64,000 bases of DNA. Source: Melampsora larici-populina 98AG31. Its lineage: Eukaryota > Basidiomycota > Pucciniomycetes > Pucciniales > Melampsoraceae. The notes under the pieces are model-generated. The model was not told the origin of the DNA and searched no databases. It worked only from the letters and a program-made list of their open reading frames with translations. Both the position numbers and the translations under genes were made by a program. Where the stretch lies: NCBI RefSeq assembly GCF_000204055.1, contig NW_006768827.1, forward strand, positions 150,254 to 214,253, read 5' to 3'. Positions 12,601-23,776 of the stretch are shown here, one piece after another; the first letter of the stretch is position 1; each line of letters begins with the position of its first letter.

Positions 12601-15600
12601 ACTTGGTTTGAACACATTCGTAACAATGGGGCTGAGGGTGCGATCTATCTGCAAAGACTCGCACGGGGTTTGTTGGTCCGTCGTCAATTCTTTGAGCGAC
12701 TGATGCATGTGAGCCATATCCTTTATTAATGACCATAGAGTTGGTCATAATATATCGACCGATGGCTACTTTGCTAATCTTTCATTTCCCCCAACGTAGT
12801 ATCATGAGCATCTGCAGAAGGTAGTCAAAGTTCAGTCGGTCTTCCGGGCTCGTCAAGCCGCCACTCAATATAGACATCTACAACGTAATACGAATGTGCC
12901 TATGGCAGCCATTAAGGCATTCCTTCATCTACTGAATGATTCAGATGCAGATTACGAAGAAGAGATTACATTAGCCGGTCTCAGAGCAACAGCTGTACGA
13001 GCCATTCGTGAAAATCAAGAATTAGAATCGCATGTAGGAGAATTGGATACTAAGATTGCGTTATTAGTCAAAAATAAGATCTCACTTGATGAACTACAGA
13101 GAGTGAGAGGTGGGATGAATGGTAGAAGGAGAGAGATGGCAGGAAGGAATTCGGTTCTGGCTGCTGCTAACGATCCCTTCGCGGCTGTCAATCTCTTGGA
13201 CAAACAGGCAAGGAGGAAATTGGAATGCTATCAACAATTTTTCTATTTGTTACAAACTAAACCAGAGTATCTGGCTAGGTTGTTGTATTTGATCAAAGGC
13301 TGTGAGGATAAAGTCATCAAGGTCGTCGAAGGGGTTGTCTTGACGCTGTTTGGCTATGCGCATATGAGACGTGAAGAATTTCTGTTATTGAAGTTATTCC
13401 AGGTATTTTTCTTCCGCTTTTGAAACTATCTCCCTTCTAGGGTATGGCATCACTGCATACTCATTCCATCTTGATCTCTTTCTATCGAAACACTATAGCG
13501 GTCGATACACGAAGAGCTGGCTGGTGTCAATAGTCTTTCCGAGTTTGTGATGGGTGACTTCATGTTTGTCAAACTGATGGTCCAGTATGGTAGAGGTAAA
13601 ATTCGATCTTTCTGATTGCTCAGCGAACATTCAAGCTGACTTGTCGTACTTTATAGGAACGAAGGAGAGGAAATACTTGAAAGATTTGCTCAGCCCAGTG
13701 ATTTGTGAAATTGTTAAAGACGATGAATTGAACGTAGAAACAGACCCGATCAAAGTTCAGCAAATTTATGAAGCTATCTCACATGTTCTAGTCGTCAGTA
13801 GTAGCTAAACTAAGTCTCTTGTGACGTATGTTAGATTTATAGGTCTGTCATTAATGAAGAAGAGACGCGAACAGGGATACAAAGCTCGAGGCCACTGAAT
13901 GTGACATTCAATCAAGCTTTGGCCGATCAGGAAACATGTGCCCTGTTCATCAAACGTTGGTAGAGTGACTGCATGAACTTTGTTCCTGCTTGATACGTTA
14001 TCCATATCTCGAACTGATCTTTACCTAATGTCTTGCTTGCCGTATCAATAGATCTTCAGTCGCTGAGGGCATTGACAGACAGATTTCTGTATGCAATCAC
14101 GGAATCCACAAAACGGATGCCGTATGGTATCCGATACATTGCACGAGAAATTTTCAGAGGCTTGCAAGTAAAATTCGACTCTGAACCCGAAGAAGCGCTA
14201 GTGAAAGTGGTGCTTCATATGATTTACTACCGATACTTACAACCTGCCGTTGTGTAAGCTTTCATTTTCACGCATCTCATTTTTGAGAGACTAAGTCTGA
14301 TCAGTGCCCGATTGTGTTAATTGGGGCAAGGTTATAGTGCACCAGAAACATATGATGTAGTCAATTCAGTCATTGGGCCATTAGCTCGAAAAAACTTGTC
14401 AGAAGTATCGAAGATGTTGAATCAGATTTCAGTTGGAAGATTGTTTTCGGATGAGAATCCTTACCTTGTGCCTCTGAATGAGTACGTGGTTCACGCCATG
14501 GAAAAATTCTCGAATTGGCTTTACGATAGTAAGTTTTATAATAATTTCTTCATACCATTGGCTTAATTTCTAATTTATCTCTGAACTTCACAGTGATCGA
14601 AGTTGAGGACGCAGAAGCTCATTTTGCAGTAGATGAGTATCTCGATCACACTGTCTCGACTAAACCGACAATTTATATCTCTCCCAACGAGATCTATGCT
14701 ATGCATTCTTTGATCCTTGGGGATTTGGATAGGATTGTGAGTTGACTTCTAGGCTCTGACTTCTGTCGATTTACCTTGGACTCCCGTCGAAGATTTGCTT
14801 ACTTGATGTGGCGTTATCCAGGCACCAGCCCCTGAAGATTCTTTGCGAGCGCTCTTAATCGAGTTGGGAGGTGCTCCGAGTGCCGCTTCAGCTGAATTGG
14901 ATCAGGCTCGTGCTGCGGAGGTGAGGCCTCATTGACATTCGGAATCTATAGTTGTAATGTCTGATGTGATTGAAATTGTTTTGTGCATGTCTAGATCGCA
15001 CTGAACCTCGAGAATAAATTGACGGTGAATCAAGGTGAGTAAATGAGATGAAGCCATGTTACCACAAGAGAAGTGATATCACTGACGCAATGTCTCTGCT
15101 AATAGATCCGGAAGCTGACATCAAAGCGCTTTGGGTCAAAACAAAACGATATGTGTTAGCAATGCTGAAAGTTCAACCTGGTACTACGCTCATGAATGCA
15201 TTCCTTGAGCCGGTGAATGAGGAGCATGAGGATGAGTGGGCACGAATCGTCATGGAGGAAGTGGAGTGGGAAAAGAATACGAGAGGTAGAAGAGCTTCAA
15301 GAATGGTCGAAAGCAACCACCTTCGATCGCTTAATACTCTGGAGGATGTACATTCGTGAGTGAGATTCATAATTCGGGAGCATGCTAAGATCTATATTCT
15401 CATGGGTCGATTCATTTGTCATGTTTTCTTGCATAGACTCTCATTTCAGGAACTGAAAGCTAGAACACTGGAAAACGTATTGCAATTGGAGCAGCTGGGT
15501 AAGCTGTCGAGAGAGGACAACTACCAGGGAATCTTGGATTCTCTTGCAAAGGTATGACTTTGGTTACATCCCGTCTATCACATTGACATCATACAGCCAT

Positions 15601-16501
15601 CGTCTTTGGAGTTATCTTTTTGGGTCATCATAGTATTAAGTCTCTCCCTCCTGGTTGAATAATAGGATATTCTACAACGCAATCGAAGGCGGATCCAACG
15701 TCGGGCCGATATGTCCATGATCACCAACACGCTTTCACACCTAGAGGAGAAGCAAAAGTATCTAGAGGAGCAAGAAGGCCAGTATAACTCTTATATATCG
15801 GATAGCATGGCAGGAATGCAGAAGAAGGGATCAAAGAAAAAGTTTGTGATGCCGTTCACACCTCAGTGGCATCATTTGAGATCGTTGGAGAAGAAGGGTG
15901 GAAGGAAACCTGCTTTTGGGTCATACAAGTATTCGGTTTGTTTTGAGTATCCTCACTTTCATCCATTGGCTCATGCTGATCATTGAAAGCGAGAACAGGC
16001 CCAGCGATTATACGAGAAGGGAATTTTACTATCCATTGATCAATTTTCGCCCAAGCAATTCGACAAGGTTTCATTGATCATCAGCTGTGATGAAGTGGGT
16101 GTATTTAAATTGGAAGCGCAATATTTAGATGAGCCTGTTCGAAATGGATCGGTACAACTAAGGATGGAAGACTTGTTGGAAGATCAATTCTCAGGGAAAC
16201 AAAGTGTCAAATTGGAGGTTGCAAAATTGAATTTGAATCTCCTGTTATATTTGATCAAGTTGAGCATTTTCACTAGCCTTTCTTTCAAAGCTGATGAGGT
16301 TTGCTGACGATGAAGCTGTCTTTTGTGTGACTGTTCTGTTTTGATAGTAAAAAGTTTGTCACCGCTTTCCCTGAATTCCCTTCGTTGAAGTCATTGAATA
16401 CTAACCCAATCCTTGTGCGGTGTTGCGTACCTGTAGGTTTTATGTACAATGAATGCTCCTATATACTTGATAAGCTATGCTATAATGTGTTTGGTACATA
16501 A
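9641..16501 (+). CDS. rng2: IQGAP-family cytokinesis scaffold (Rng2/Iqg1)
   Basis: Twenty-one exons: 9641-10167, 10238-10495, 10581-10875, 10960-11036, 11147-11214, 11298-11426, 11510-12708, 12800-13402, 13499-13595, 13657-13784, 13835-13955, 14052-14253, 14338-14528, 14594-14736, 14822-14920, 14995-15034, 15106-15355, 15437-15551, 15666-15935, 15999-16258, 16348-16501. All phases agree, giving 1741 aa. Domain order: Ser-rich N-terminus; calponin-homology actin-binding domain (about 245-405; LEQTLRDGVILARL, HLLAKRGMAARIANLVGK); 14 IQ motifs (about 465-880); GAP-related domain (about 1040-1280; MPYGIRYIAREIF, YYRYLQPAVVAPETYD); RasGAP C-terminal domain (about 1480-1690; FGSYKYSAQRLYEKGILLSI). 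Family members organise the contractile actomyosin ring through actin, calmodulin/myosin light chain and small GTPases. The acceptor before exon 7 could be 11509 or 11515, changing two residues. The last exon is the least certain. Confidence 0.93.
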
Positions 16502-18010
16502 GAGTGCCTGCAATTGGGTCGTCAGTGCCCTTTTTTCTTGATTCGGGCGCGTGTTTGTCTCTTCATTTGACAATCCTTGAGAAGCTTTCCATCCAAATTG
16601 GATGTTAGTCAAAAGAACATTTTTTTCTTGCTATCAAGCAGTCGAATTCAGTCAACACTCTCTGAGATGAATTTTCTATTCTATGTAATCATGTTATCCA
16701 TTTCAACTTGTATCAAACACTACATCAACTAAACACGATGAATTTGTGACATTAGTTTCAAAGATCCTTTTCGTATCTTGTGATTTGTTAATTTGCTGTA
16801 AACTTTGGCAGTCTTTATTGTTTGGTTTTTCCTAGTCTTACATTCTTTGCATTCCTCATAGTACTATACACAATTTATTTGGAACCATCATTTTTGATGG
16901 TTGACCTATCTCAAGAGATGCAGTACAATACATACATCTGAGTCAATCAGGCTATTCCCAGCTAGCAAGCTCGAGACCAAGAAATTGGATTAGTAGGGTT
17001 AACACTTCAACACAAAGTTTCAGCTGCTCATCAGCATGTTTATCAGCTGAAAACAAATCCCAAATATTTTGCCGTCTAGGCTTCCTCGAACTCCATACTT
17101 CTCACTTCAATCCTGACCATTTGAGTTGTAACGGCGCCCTACCTTGGTCTAGTGTTTCGGCGACTTGACCATTGGTCCATAGCTCCATCCTTTGATGCAC
17201 TGTTTAATCACATACCTAGGGCAGAACTTGGTGGTGAGATGATTTAGTTGGGTCTTGTACTCAGTGTGGATGCGTTTGATCCATATTTGTGACTACCAAG
17301 CTTTAGCAACTAGCAGCAGTGTGTTCACGAAACCTGATGGGACTGGGGTGCGTTCATTGTAATTTGTGCCAGGGGCCGGGCTCCGACGTGCGTTTCAGTT
17401 TTCGAGGGCTTTGTTGAATGCTACGGGTTTTCATTGAGTTTCATTACGTTCATCTGCAGTGTTTTAGAGAGGATCGGGGATAAGTTCCACGAGTTCCGCC
17501 AGGATATCTCGATATTCCAGTTTCTGGTCTACCAAGAATTCGCCCTACAGTTGAGATGCCGTACAATTTTCGCTCGTCCTGGACTCCGTCACGGTTCTAC
17601 GCCGGTGCAATGTTTCACCGGCCAAAGGCCATCAACCGGGATGGAGAGGCTCTGAGAGTTTTGAAGGGGTTATTGCACTAATTGGATGGTTTTGCATAGC
17701 GTTCTTAGCTGGGCACTTTGCACCTCTGCCATAAGTTATAACCTGATGCCACTTCGTAAGTGACAAGTCAAAACAGGCGATTCCGTAGTTCCCTATACTC
17801 AACAAAGTCATCTTTTGATTACGCAAACTTGCGCGCGAAACTATGTACGCTCATTATCTCATCTCAGTTGCCACGCACTGTTTGCCACATCGCAAATAAC
17901 ACATTTACTGTTATTCACTTCATCCGAACCCCGAAACTTACATAGGTCAAGGATTAGATAAATAAGTGGGTTCAGGTCTTAACATTAATAAAATAGGAAT
18001 GTGCACGTGA
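16502..18010. other. intergenic, no gene recognised
   Basis: Starts with the 3' region of the IQGAP gene. A GC-richer island at about 17330-17660 has short ORFs on both strands but no recognisable domain or splice pattern. It could be transposon debris. Confidence 0.4.
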
Positions 18011-18406
18011 CTGATAAGGAATCACGAGTTAGTGATGAATGAGAGCGCTTTGGCTAGATATCACTAAGGAGTGATGAAGAAAAAGAAATGCACCTGATAA
18101 GGAATCACGAGTTAGTGATGAATGAGAGCGCTTTGGCTAGATATCACTAAGGAGTGATGAAGAAAAAGAAATGCACCTGTTGGAAGGTAGCACGAATAAG
18201 ACACAAGAATGTTTGAGTGAGATTACTGAGCACGATACGCATTAGTAAAAGAGAGAAAACATATAACTACTAGCTAACCTGATAAGGAATCACGAGTTAG
18301 TGATGAATGAGAGCGCTTTGGCTAGATATCACTAAGGAGTGATGAAGAAAAAGAAATGCACCTGTTGGAAGGTAGCACGAATAAGACACAAGAATGTTTG
18401 AGTGAG
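18011..18406. repeat. direct-repeat block, three copies
   Basis: A unit beginning CTGATAAGGAATCACGAGTT and ending AAAGAAATGCAC occurs at 18011, 18094 (head-to-tail, 83-bp period) and 18279. Copies two and three share a longer identical stretch (18094-18221 equals 18279-18406), which runs on into TGTTGGAAGGTAGCACGAAT. The 57-bp spacer is unique. The near identity implies recent duplication. The TGTTGGAA start could be the 5' edge of an LTR, but no matching second LTR is visible. Confidence 0.8.
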
Positions 18407-19447
18407 GAAAAACAACATTTACACGCAAACAATAGTGCTCTTTATAGTGATAACTTTCCGATACATAGGTTACAATCTTTGATCAGGTTTGCGTCTCTCA
18501 TGCGCTGCTTTGGGACAAGGATCAAACGTATATGATAATAAAGAGAAAAAGAAGAAATAGAAATAGAGATGAGAACAGAGACGTTTAGATACTAGGACCA
18601 ATGCGGACAGGTTGCTACGTTGCTTGATCAGGATGTTGGCCATTGGAGTTATATCTCAATAAACATGTTGTTAGACTCGGATTGAAGGGAATCTTTGGAA
18701 GTATTCACATATATGGACATATCAATGAACCGCCCTTGGCTCCGTAGCACACTCTCCGTGGTTTCGTGTTTGATACCCGTGAGGCACTGTTAAAGTAATG
18801 CAAAAAAAAACAATCATCACGTATAGACTTACAAGTAGACTCGGTCGACGTTTCCGGTGGACGTGTGTGATCATGCCTCCTAGTCCACCTAGTCGCGAAG
18901 AGGTGAGTGAGCCAAGCGGCTGTTACTCACGGTATCAACCCTTATCAATCACTCCTTGCACAGTGGTCAACAGCCGAGTGTCGTACCAATTCATTGAGAA
19001 TTCAATCTTCCATTTTTTCCCAACGCTTACTAACTAAAGTCACCTAGTTTAACTTTCTCCTGGATCCACGCAGGTAGCAAACTTAACAAAGTCCCTCGTT
19101 TTTTGAGCTATTCAAATTGGTTTCATTTTTACACTACAAGACATCGAGGTAAGTTGCGTGTCTCACTGACCCTGCCCGCCCCTGACCCATCATCCCATTC
19201 AAATCCCCACTACAACTGTCGTAGTGTGACGCTTTCATGGCGAAGCAGCTATGTAGGTCCCAGTGTTCGAGCGGACAAGGACGGGACACCATTGAGGCCC
19301 ATTCGACCAGTGAAAGAGGCACATGTGGTTATAAAAGCCAAGCCTCACTTCAGTCAGGTTTTTCAATCATCCACCACATTGCTCCCTTTCATTCATCCTT
19401 GAATATATTTCTACATAACCTCCCCGCACGATATTCGCTCTTTCAAA
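18407..19447. other. intergenic, upstream of the Nudix gene
   Basis: Follows the repeat block. AT-rich, with a CAATAAAC stretch near 18660 and no conserved ORF. The last 130 bp form the promoter and 5'UTR of the secreted Nudix gene. Confidence 0.45.
19330..19336 (+). promoter_or_regulatory. TATA box of the secreted Nudix gene
   Basis: TATAAAA lies about 118 bp before the start codon in a pyrimidine-rich setting. This is a canonical core promoter position for a short 5'UTR. Strong TATA boxes are usual in inducible genes. Confidence 0.55.
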
Positions 19448-20022
19448 ATGCAGTTTGGTGTTATCTTTCTAGCCCTCTTCTTCCTCACCATCAGTCACGT
19501 TCAATGCGGTCCAGATGATGATATTAAGAATAGGAAGGTAGTCGCGATACCTTTCAAAAAGTTCTCAGATGGACAAACACGAATCCTCCTGGTGACAATG
19601 AAAGACAACGAGGACAAAGGGCCGATGTTTGTACGAGGACATGTCAAGGAACGCGAGGCGAGCAACACCTGGAACGCCGCGAACCGCGAAACGGAGGAAG
19701 AAAGTCAGTCAAGGGACATTCCAGCCTTTCAGAAACTAAACTTCGGAGCTTTACTTACGCGCAGTCCATTTCATCATCAGCCGGCTTTGAAAACAAGGTC
19801 GGCCATTCGGGCGAAACTTTCGTATCACAGCATCCCAAAAAACGCTTCGACATTACAATGCACCCTTATACTGTCGAAATCACTAGTGCGGTGTCTAAGG
19901 ACACAGTAGACAAAGGAAAACGTAGATTTGAATGGGTCCTCCCATCCCAGGTGGAAGACCGCATATCAAAGGACGAAATGGTACAAGCCTGGGGTAAACT
20001 AAGATCCGTGTTCCACGTCTGA
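19448..20022 (+). CDS. secreted Nudix hydrolase, candidate rust effector (AvrM14-like type)
   Basis: Two exons, 19448-19703 and 19781-20022, give 165 aa. The 77-nt intron (GTCAGT...CATCAG) was chosen because it is the normal length here and alone completes the Nudix box: G64, E70, R80-E81, E84-E85 and G87 (RETEEETGF). The box has two more residues than the usual 23 between G and the RE core. Residues 1-20 form a signal peptide (FGVIFLALFFLTISHVQC). The C-terminal half has a Nudix-like beta/alpha end (RRFEWVLP). Nudix enzymes cleave nucleoside diphosphates linked to another moiety. Rust fungi secrete such enzymes as effectors; flax-rust AvrM14 is one with mRNA-decapping activity. Substrate here is unknown. 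Without splicing the frame would run out after the Nudix box. Confidence 0.85.
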
Positions 20023-21500
20023 TGAGAAATGTAGATGAAGTAAGTTTTAAATCGTCGCGGATCCTTGATTAAATATCAACTGATATGTGGTCGGCTGTAG
20101 CACAACTCTAGGTGGAAACCGGAACGGTCCTTTACGATTCGATCCTTTACTACCTACATATAACCTTTTATCAAAAGACAGACCTACTATTCAATCATTT
20201 AATTCATTCCTTTACTCCAAAAATCTATTGGTCTCCTGAATCTCCACGAGAGCATCAAATATCTTATATACAATTTGAAAATTATATAATACTGCCTCGT
20301 GCTCCCCCTCTGGTCTTCCATAAAACGCGCTCATTTGTGGGCCATGCTTCATTCCTTTGCTTCACTGAATTTCCATGAGAGCACCGAACATCTTATATGC
20401 AATTTGAAATTTATATAATACTGTCTCATACTCTCCCTCTTTTCTTAAAAGAACACGCTCATTTGTGGGCCAATCTGCTCCTCCGGAAAAATCTCGATGA
20501 TTCATTTTCACCGATCTTGAAGTTGATTTTGTCAATGAGATACAATTTGTATGCCTTTGTTTGAAGTCGCAACTATAAGTCACATAGCCACAGACTTGTT
20601 ATGAAAGCAAGATGGTCAGTATTATACTAAGATCATCAGGTATGCGCGCTGTCACATTGATCTCTATCAATTTGAAACAGGGTAGCACGGTCTTGGGGAA
20701 TCGTGGCTTTCAATGCCGCCAGTTTCACTCCAACTAATCAACGGGATGGCCAATCCTGCCCTGGACAGCCATCATATTTCCAATCCTTACCAAATATGCC
20801 ACTGGTTGAGAGCCATGTAAGAAAATTGAGGAGCAGTGAGATGAGGATCATGATGGAGGCAAGTTGAGATCTAGGCGAATGTCAAACAGTAATCTTGCCT
20901 GTCAAGGTGTCCCGGTCATTATGTCGACTTCGGTATGAGTTATGGATTGTACTTGACCATATCCTTCATCTTTATTTCTATGTTACACTCTTACCAACAC
21001 GACAATTTAGAGTTTTGGATGCAAAAGATTGGTTCGAGGAAAACAAACTGAATAATTGTCTAATCAGGAAAATTTCAACTTGAAAAATAAAGACAACATC
21101 AAGTATAAGTCATTATCTACAAACTTATAAAAGTAATTGAGATTAGTGGCGTAGCTATATGATCACAGCACTGAGCAAGAAATGACAAAAAGAAAGCAAA
21201 CATGAACAAATGTTGACAGGCTCTGCAAAGATAGTTGTTGATCAATAAATTTCAAATCCTTATCATTTCTCACTATTCATTTGAACGGCTGCCTCCTTGT
21301 CCCACTCCTGTTTGTCATCATCATAGTTGTAATCAAAATTGAAATGCATTTTAATTCCTTGTCCCCAATACAATACTTTCAATTCCTTGATCTCATCCAT
21401 GCGAAGTCAAAAAAGCATCAACTCCGTCTCTCGCCACAGAGACCTATAGTGTTTTTCTCTGAGATAAGTAAGAAATGATTGAACTGTTCGTATCAACATC
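20023..21500. other. intergenic with a local duplication
   Basis: 3' region of the Nudix gene, then AT-rich DNA without a recognised gene. It contains the direct duplication listed at 20236-20471. Confidence 0.45.
20236..20471. repeat. two-copy direct repeat, ~107 bp units
   Basis: 20236-20343 and 20365-20471 are diverged copies. Both begin CTGAATNTCCANGAGAGCA, contain ATCTTATATNCAATTTGAAA and ATATAATACTG, and end CGCTCATTTGTGGGCC. The 21-bp spacer is unique. No coding content. Confidence 0.75.
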
Positions 21501-21900
21501 TCTCCTTCATGAGATAAGTGGGGGGACACTCGACTCCTTGGGGCTTCCTGTCAATCCGCTCCGACTTGCGCATCCGTCAAGCGACTTGCTTGCCGCTTAT
21601 GTTTGACATTCGTGCTAGCAATGTGTACTTTTAGCACATGGTTGGACACAGGCTGGATGAAAAGGAATTTTTTTGCTGTGTCCAAGATTTCTCCGTCAGC
21701 TACACCACAAGGACACTTGGATGTCCAACGGATGTCCGAGTTTGCTTGGTGGGGGACGGACGTCCCCCCACAGCACACCGAGAAACGTCCGTCGGATTCC
21801 GACGTTCAGACACCTGAGCAGAGCCCATCGGGCTGCCCAGGACCCGCAAACGGACATCCATCTGACATCCCTCGAGGTTTGTCGTGAGGGTCAATGACTT
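21501..21900. other. GC-rich island of unknown nature
   Basis: Clearly richer in G+C and CpG than its flanks, with hairpins GGGGGACGGACGTCCCCCC (about 21751-21770) and CGTCCGTCGGATTCCGACG (about 21786-21804). Short ORFs are open on both strands, as expected from base composition. Probably an insertion or transposon fragment. Confidence 0.4.
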
Positions 21901-23168
21901 CTCGATATTTCCCTGGACTTATGTAGGTTGTCCTGAAGAAAGCTACGGGTTGGTTTTCAGTTCGTTTATTTCAGATTTGTTTTGATCAACAACAGTGCAT
22001 TTAAATTTCCTATTAAGCATTGTTATAAAGAAGATTTGTAATCTGAATGGCCAACTTTAATGAAATGATACAAACAAAAAGATGATAAAGACAATGAAGT
22101 GATAAAAGCAATGGAATAAGAGAAAAAATAAAACGATGAAATGATAAAAACAATGATATCTATCACTGAAGCTGATAAGAAGAATTGTCTTTTTCTCAAT
22201 CATTGACTTGAATTGTAAGATTTGATGGATTCATCGTGTTCTGTAAATTGATCGATGACAAACTTTCATACCTTGTTTGGAATTCAAAGCAGACCAATTC
22301 CATTAACAACGACACCCAAGTAAGAAACAGCTGTAGATAGAAAAAGACTTACGATCAATCATTCTGGAGTTCATATCCATCATATGCCTATTGAAGCATT
22401 GAAAGAAACGTATTCATCTACATTAAAAGTTTCAAAAAAGTTTCAAAAAAGTTTCAAAAAAGTTTCCTCAAGGTTGGTTTATCGCCAATCAGTTGAAAGT
22501 CTTACTAAACAGAATTCAGAAATTGTTATGAAAAATGAATTGAGTGAAGGAAAGGTCGATGTTCCGATGCGATTGAAAATCAGATTAAGACTTTGGAGAT
22601 TGGATTAGGTGTGAATGTAGTTGAAGAAAAAGAAAGGGGGAAGGGGATGTAGATCGAACGAGATCAAAGTGGAAGACGGAAACGAGAAGGAAGTGAGAGA
22701 TGAAGGAGGATGAAGATTGCTTTGGTCAGGTCAAAGTGTCAAAGTCACCATGTGATGATGATGTCATTTGACCAAATCAGTTTTAAAATTTAACTGTCCT
22801 CCTCATCAAGGTCCTTTGCTGTGGTGCTAATTGGGCACCCAGTCTTGAGACTGCTGGTGGCTGTCCTGCTTCCATCATATGGCCAACAGACATTGGATTG
22901 CTAGCGGTTGTCTAGGGGTTGCTGTAAGGGTGTTCCATTGATTGGACATCCGTAGGTGATCCGAGCACAGTGTGCTCGAATCTCATCCTGGCGGGGACGA
23001 CGCCAGAGCATCTTCAGGATGCGGCGGGGATATATTTGCATCCAGACGTCGAGCCAGCACCCCGTTAGTGGATGTCCGGTCGTGTCCCCAATTTGGGACA
23101 TGCCCGATGCCCTGACGCAAATAAGTGTCTTTGTGGTGTACGCATACATTTTTCAACACGTCATAGCG
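21901..23168. other. intergenic, small minisatellite and a second GC-rich patch
   Basis: A 12-bp unit AAAAAAGTTTCA is repeated about three times near 22430-22467, inside a short Lys-rich ORF (22384-22608) that I do not consider a gene. A second GC/CpG-rich patch, similar in character to 21501-21900, lies at about 22900-23150. Nothing recognisable as a gene. Confidence 0.4.
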
Positions 23169-23176
23169 AGCCAAAC

Positions 23177-23518
23177 AGGACCCCGGAAAGCTCCCCTTGA
23201 ACCTACCGATGTGTTTGGTATGATTTGAGTGGTCAAGATTTGGTCATGTTACTGACCAAACTGGTATGAAAATGGCTTGTCAGTCATTCATCTTACAGAC
23301 GTGCCTGGTATGATTTTCAAAATCTCATCTTCATACCAACATTTTTGGCACTAAATGGCACCAAAACCTGTCTTTGTAGCCCGGGGCTCACTTTTGGTAC
23401 TGAAATGTTACCGACCAATTTGGTATGAAAGCTCCGAAATTCCGGGATTTTTGGGTATGAAAATTCTCAAAATCCGGGTTTTACGTCGGTTGGTTCAGGG
23501 GGAGCTTTCCAGGGTCCT
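23177..23518. mobile_element. hAT-type MITE, 342 bp, perfect 8-bp target duplication
   Basis: Terminal inverted repeats start AGGACCCCGGAAAGCTCCCC and end GGGGAGCTTTCCAGGGTCCT. The element is bracketed by AGCCAAAC at 23169-23176 and 23519-23526, a perfect 8-bp duplication as made by hAT transposases. There is no coding content. The terminal AGGACCCCGGA is shared with the 58665-59344 element, so both probably belong to one superfamily. Confidence 0.85.
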
Positions 23519-23776
23519 AGCCAAACCCAACCACGATTTCAGGGTCTACACTACCTCTCCCACTCGCGTATAGTGGAAAAGCGAAGGCCGAGCGAGAAAG
23601 CCGGCTGATCCAAGATTCGGTCATGCAGCCTGAATCCCGCCTGGGCTAGGTGAGACAATTGACAGACAGGCCCTTTTTTCAAAGCCCCAAGTTTTCAGAT
23701 ATAAACCGACGATACACTGATAAGAAAGTGAATGAACACCACAAATTCATCCAGGCCTTAGGCTTTACCTTCAAAA

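Noticed and set aside
18011..18406. Possible CRISPR-like array
   Set aside because: Only three units of more than 80 bp, two of them with no spacer, in a eukaryotic genome; ordinary direct repeats.
19704..19732. A 29-nt intron in the Nudix gene (acceptor TTTCAG at 19732) that also restores the frame
   Set aside because: Far shorter than any other intron here and it gives RETEEEKTK, breaking the Nudix box; the 77-nt alternative gives RETEEETGF.
21603..21897. Overlapping open frames in the GC-rich island
   Set aside because: Open on several frames of both strands at once, as expected from GC-rich composition rather than coding.
22384..22608. 74-codon Lys-rich ORF
   Set aside because: Its sequence is produced largely by the AAAAAAGTTTCA minisatellite; no support as a gene.
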